Origin: Zychaea mexicana
Lineage: Eukaryota > Mucoromycota > Mucoromycetes > Mucorales > Lichtheimiaceae
Direction: 5' to 3'
Length of the DNA: 64,000 bases
NCBI RefSeq assembly: GCF_025766255.1
Contig: NW_026516716.1
Span: forward strand, 62,001 to 126,000
Shown: piece by piece, positions 61,735-64,000 of the stretch
Layout: each line of letters begins with the position of its first letter
How positions within the stretch are numbered: position 1 is the stretch's first letter
The notes under the pieces: model-generated
What the model saw: the letters and a program-made list of their open reading frames with translations, nothing else
Databases searched by the model: none
What the model was told of the DNA's origin: nothing
Translations under genes and position numbers: made by a program

Positions 61735-63548
61735 ATGCCCCATCCGATCACTGAACCCATGAGACAACAACACCAACAGCAACAAAAGATTGCGACGCGG
61801 TTACCGGCCCCACCTTCATTACTCGCACTCGGCTCTGACGACCTTGACTGGGACGACCAGTACACGGTCGTAACAAACTCACCCAGTCTCGCTGCCATCA
61901 ATAGTCGAGGAACTGAAAGTCGCATATCTTCTCCAACAGGAACGACAAAAATCCACTCTGGTGGTGGTCTTCATAATATTAGCAGTAACGTGGGAGGATA
62001 CAGTAACAGCGCCATGATTTTCAGCGAGGACGAGGATGAGCCATCACCGCTCGGCTCCTCTTTATCGCACGGCAATAATGGCAACAATATGCTATCTTCG
62101 TTATTCCCCAACATACGAGGATCATCCCACAGCTCAGCGGCCGGTGGCGGTGGTGGTGGCTTCACCGATCCAATGTTAACGTCCCCTGCCTATCATTGTT
62201 TCCAGGCCGAAAATGCGCTCATCACACTAAAGCAAGTCGTTCGTGATGATGGATGGAAAAAGGCATTGAAGCATAAAAGTGGTGTGGTAGTCCATATGAA
62301 AAATGGGGTGAATAAGGCAGACAAGACTCCATTGTTCAAGGGCCAGGCCATCATCCAAGGATTTTCACCCCAGTCAATTTTTTACGTGATTGGAATGCGC
62401 AGATTGTGGGACGAAAAGTAAGTCATCTTTTCTGGGTCGTTCCATACATAATGGGAGATCATTATACCTCGATGACGGTCGTCTACAATGTAGAAATCAT
62501 TTCTCATTCTCTAGCTATGAAGATGGAAACCTCATCGAGAACCTAAATGAGACAACGTCTTTGACATACGAAGTCAGTAAGGCAACAGCAACTTCCAAGT
62601 ACGTTTTTTGTTTGTGTCGCCACGATGAATTACTTAGATTCTGTACTACCATGTCATTTCTGCTCTTATTTCTCTTCAATCCTGACCCACACAAACTATT
62701 CATTATTGTTGTTAGGCCACGAGATTTATCACTTATTGAGAAAATCGAATGCACTCATGATGGAGCCATTATCTTTGCATGCACAAGCGTCGAATCGCCA
62801 CGTATCCCTAAAATCCCTGGAAGAGTCCGTGCACAAATCAAAGTAAGCGTGCAACCTTATTCCTTCTGAGATTCGTCGTACAAAAGCATTGACACGCGAA
62901 AAACTTTTGTGTGAAATAGCTTCAAGGTTGGATACTTGAACCAATTCGTGGAAGCATAACACCAGCAACCCGAGTGACCTTTGTCACTCAAGAGAATATG
63001 AAGGGATGGATCCCTGGTTTCACCAAAAAGTCACTAGCACGTCGGCCGTTGGTGATTGCTGCAATCAATGATTACTTGCAGCGAAAGGCAGATCGAATGC
63101 GAGCTCAGAAAAAGTCTTCACAGCATGCACCGCGACCTTCCCTTTTCGGCACAAGTAACAATAGCAATACTCTGGAACCGCCTCCACCAACGAAACGTAA
63201 ACCACATCGGTAAATCAATGACTTCTCTCTCAGGAGATGGGGTTCTCAAGAAGATGTTTATATCATCACTAGTATACTGACTCGCTGTTGTAGAATCCTC
63301 ACACAGCAACATGCGTTATCTAGCCAACAAAGTTTCGAATCGGCTATGTTTGATCCATCGCCCACATCTTCACAGCGCTCCTCGCAGCGTTCTATCCTCG
63401 TCGACCAAAGTTCAACATATCCAGCAACCAAAAATCAGCATAGCAGCACTCAGCGGAAACATATTACGTTTGCGGAAAGCGATGTTTCTGACCGAGAACC
63501 GGATGATGTCCCAACCCTTTCACCTACAACTCTGAAACAAATTCCATC

Positions 63549-63580
<32 letters not shown>

Positions 63581-64000
63581 CCCAGCACCGACAACAACAA
63601 AGACAGACAATTCCGTCTCGACATTTATACCCATCTCATCGTCATCCAACGAAAAAGGTAGAAAGCTTAGAATTGCTGAAACGACTCTCTTCATCTCTCG
63701 ATGACTGGATGACCAAAGGCGAAATTGACGGTGTTAAGCTTTATACAAAAGCTCAACCTGACCGTCCCTCCTTCCTTCGTGGCGATGGCGTGATTGAAGG
63801 TGAATGGACAGCTGAACAATTATGCTCTTTGATCCACTGCTATGGCGCCCGAAAGATATGTAAGCATCTTACTCTTTAAACCTACTGTGCTACTATTGCT
63901 GGAAACATATACAAGATGTGCGCAAAAAAGATGTAAACTCACAATAACACATCTTATGATATCAGGGGATGAGCGATTCGAAGGAGGTCAAGTGGTCGAA
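61735..64000 (+). CDS. START-domain (lipid-transfer type) protein, partial at the right edge
   Basis: Probable lipid- or sterol-binding protein with at least two START-like modules. Exons 61735-62417, 62515-62598, 62716-62842, 62920-63209, 63294-63859 and 63966 to the edge join in phase. The first 140 residues are low complexity (Ser/Gly, polyG). The first module starts with DGWKKALKHKSGVVVHMKNG, then PLFKGQAIIQGFSPQSIFYV, RDLSLIEKIECTHDGAIIF and ATRVTFVTQENMKGWIPGFT, ending with the C-terminal helix LVIAAINDYLQRKADRM. A Ser/Gln-rich linker with polyQ at about 63550-63582 follows. A second module then starts: LDDWMTKGEIDGVKLYTKAQ, GDGVIEGEWTAEQLCSLIHC, YGARKIWDERFEGGQVVE. Confidence 0.85.

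Overview
The window looks like nuclear DNA of a Mucoromycota fungus, probably of the order Mucorales. The evidence is the many short GT-AG introns (about 50-160 nt), tiny exons, moderate AT richness, long AT-rich spacers and the protein families themselves. I could not run a database search, so genus is not assigned. Names rest on motifs read by eye in the translations. Exon joins were worked out by hand from splice sites and reading phase.

Layout, left to right. NAD-isocitrate dehydrogenase subunit 1 (minus, cut by the left edge) diverges from an M20-family amidohydrolase (plus, 10 exons). A spacer at 4.0-8.3 kb holds two tandem repeat arrays and a broken coding stretch. Then come a kelch-repeat membrane protein (minus, 8.3-11.5 kb) and a seven-knuckle CNBP/Gis2-type zinc-finger protein (minus). 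A long spacer with a MITE-like element follows. Two small divergent genes sit at 17.7-19.2 kb. Next are ribosomal protein eL32, an FHA-RING E3 ligase of the Dma/CHFR type (minus), flap endonuclease FEN1, a CENP-H-like coiled-coil protein, GPI mannosyltransferase 2 (PIG-V/Gpi18, minus) and a class C (GABA-B-like) GPCR (minus, about 5 kb). After a gene-poor stretch (37.5-42 kb) with one unidentified gene and one exon-like fragment come an AVT-type vacuolar amino-acid transporter, an intronless SANT/Myb-like protein, a cystathionine beta-synthase-like enzyme with CBS domains (minus), ATG8 and ribosomal protein eL39 (minus). A 4 kb spacer, an intronless MYND zinc-finger protein (minus), a possibly decayed gene near 58 kb and a long spacer lead to a START-domain lipid-binding-type protein that runs off the right edge.

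These are mostly housekeeping eukaryotic genes, each with its own promoter; there is no operon and no biosynthetic or defence cluster. Loose themes are genome maintenance (FEN1, Dma-like ligase, CENP-H-like protein), membrane sensing and transport (GPCR, kelch membrane protein, AVT transporter, PIG-V, START protein) and translation (eL32, eL39, CNBP-like).

The items most worth a second look are: an ATG8 whose coding sequence stops right after the conjugation glycine; a CENP-H-like kinetochore protein in a lineage reported to lack CENP-A; a two-part kelch/unknown-domain membrane protein; a palindrome-bearing tandem array; RFX-type X-boxes; and an alternative 3' splice site in the AVT gene that would insert 38 residues in frame.
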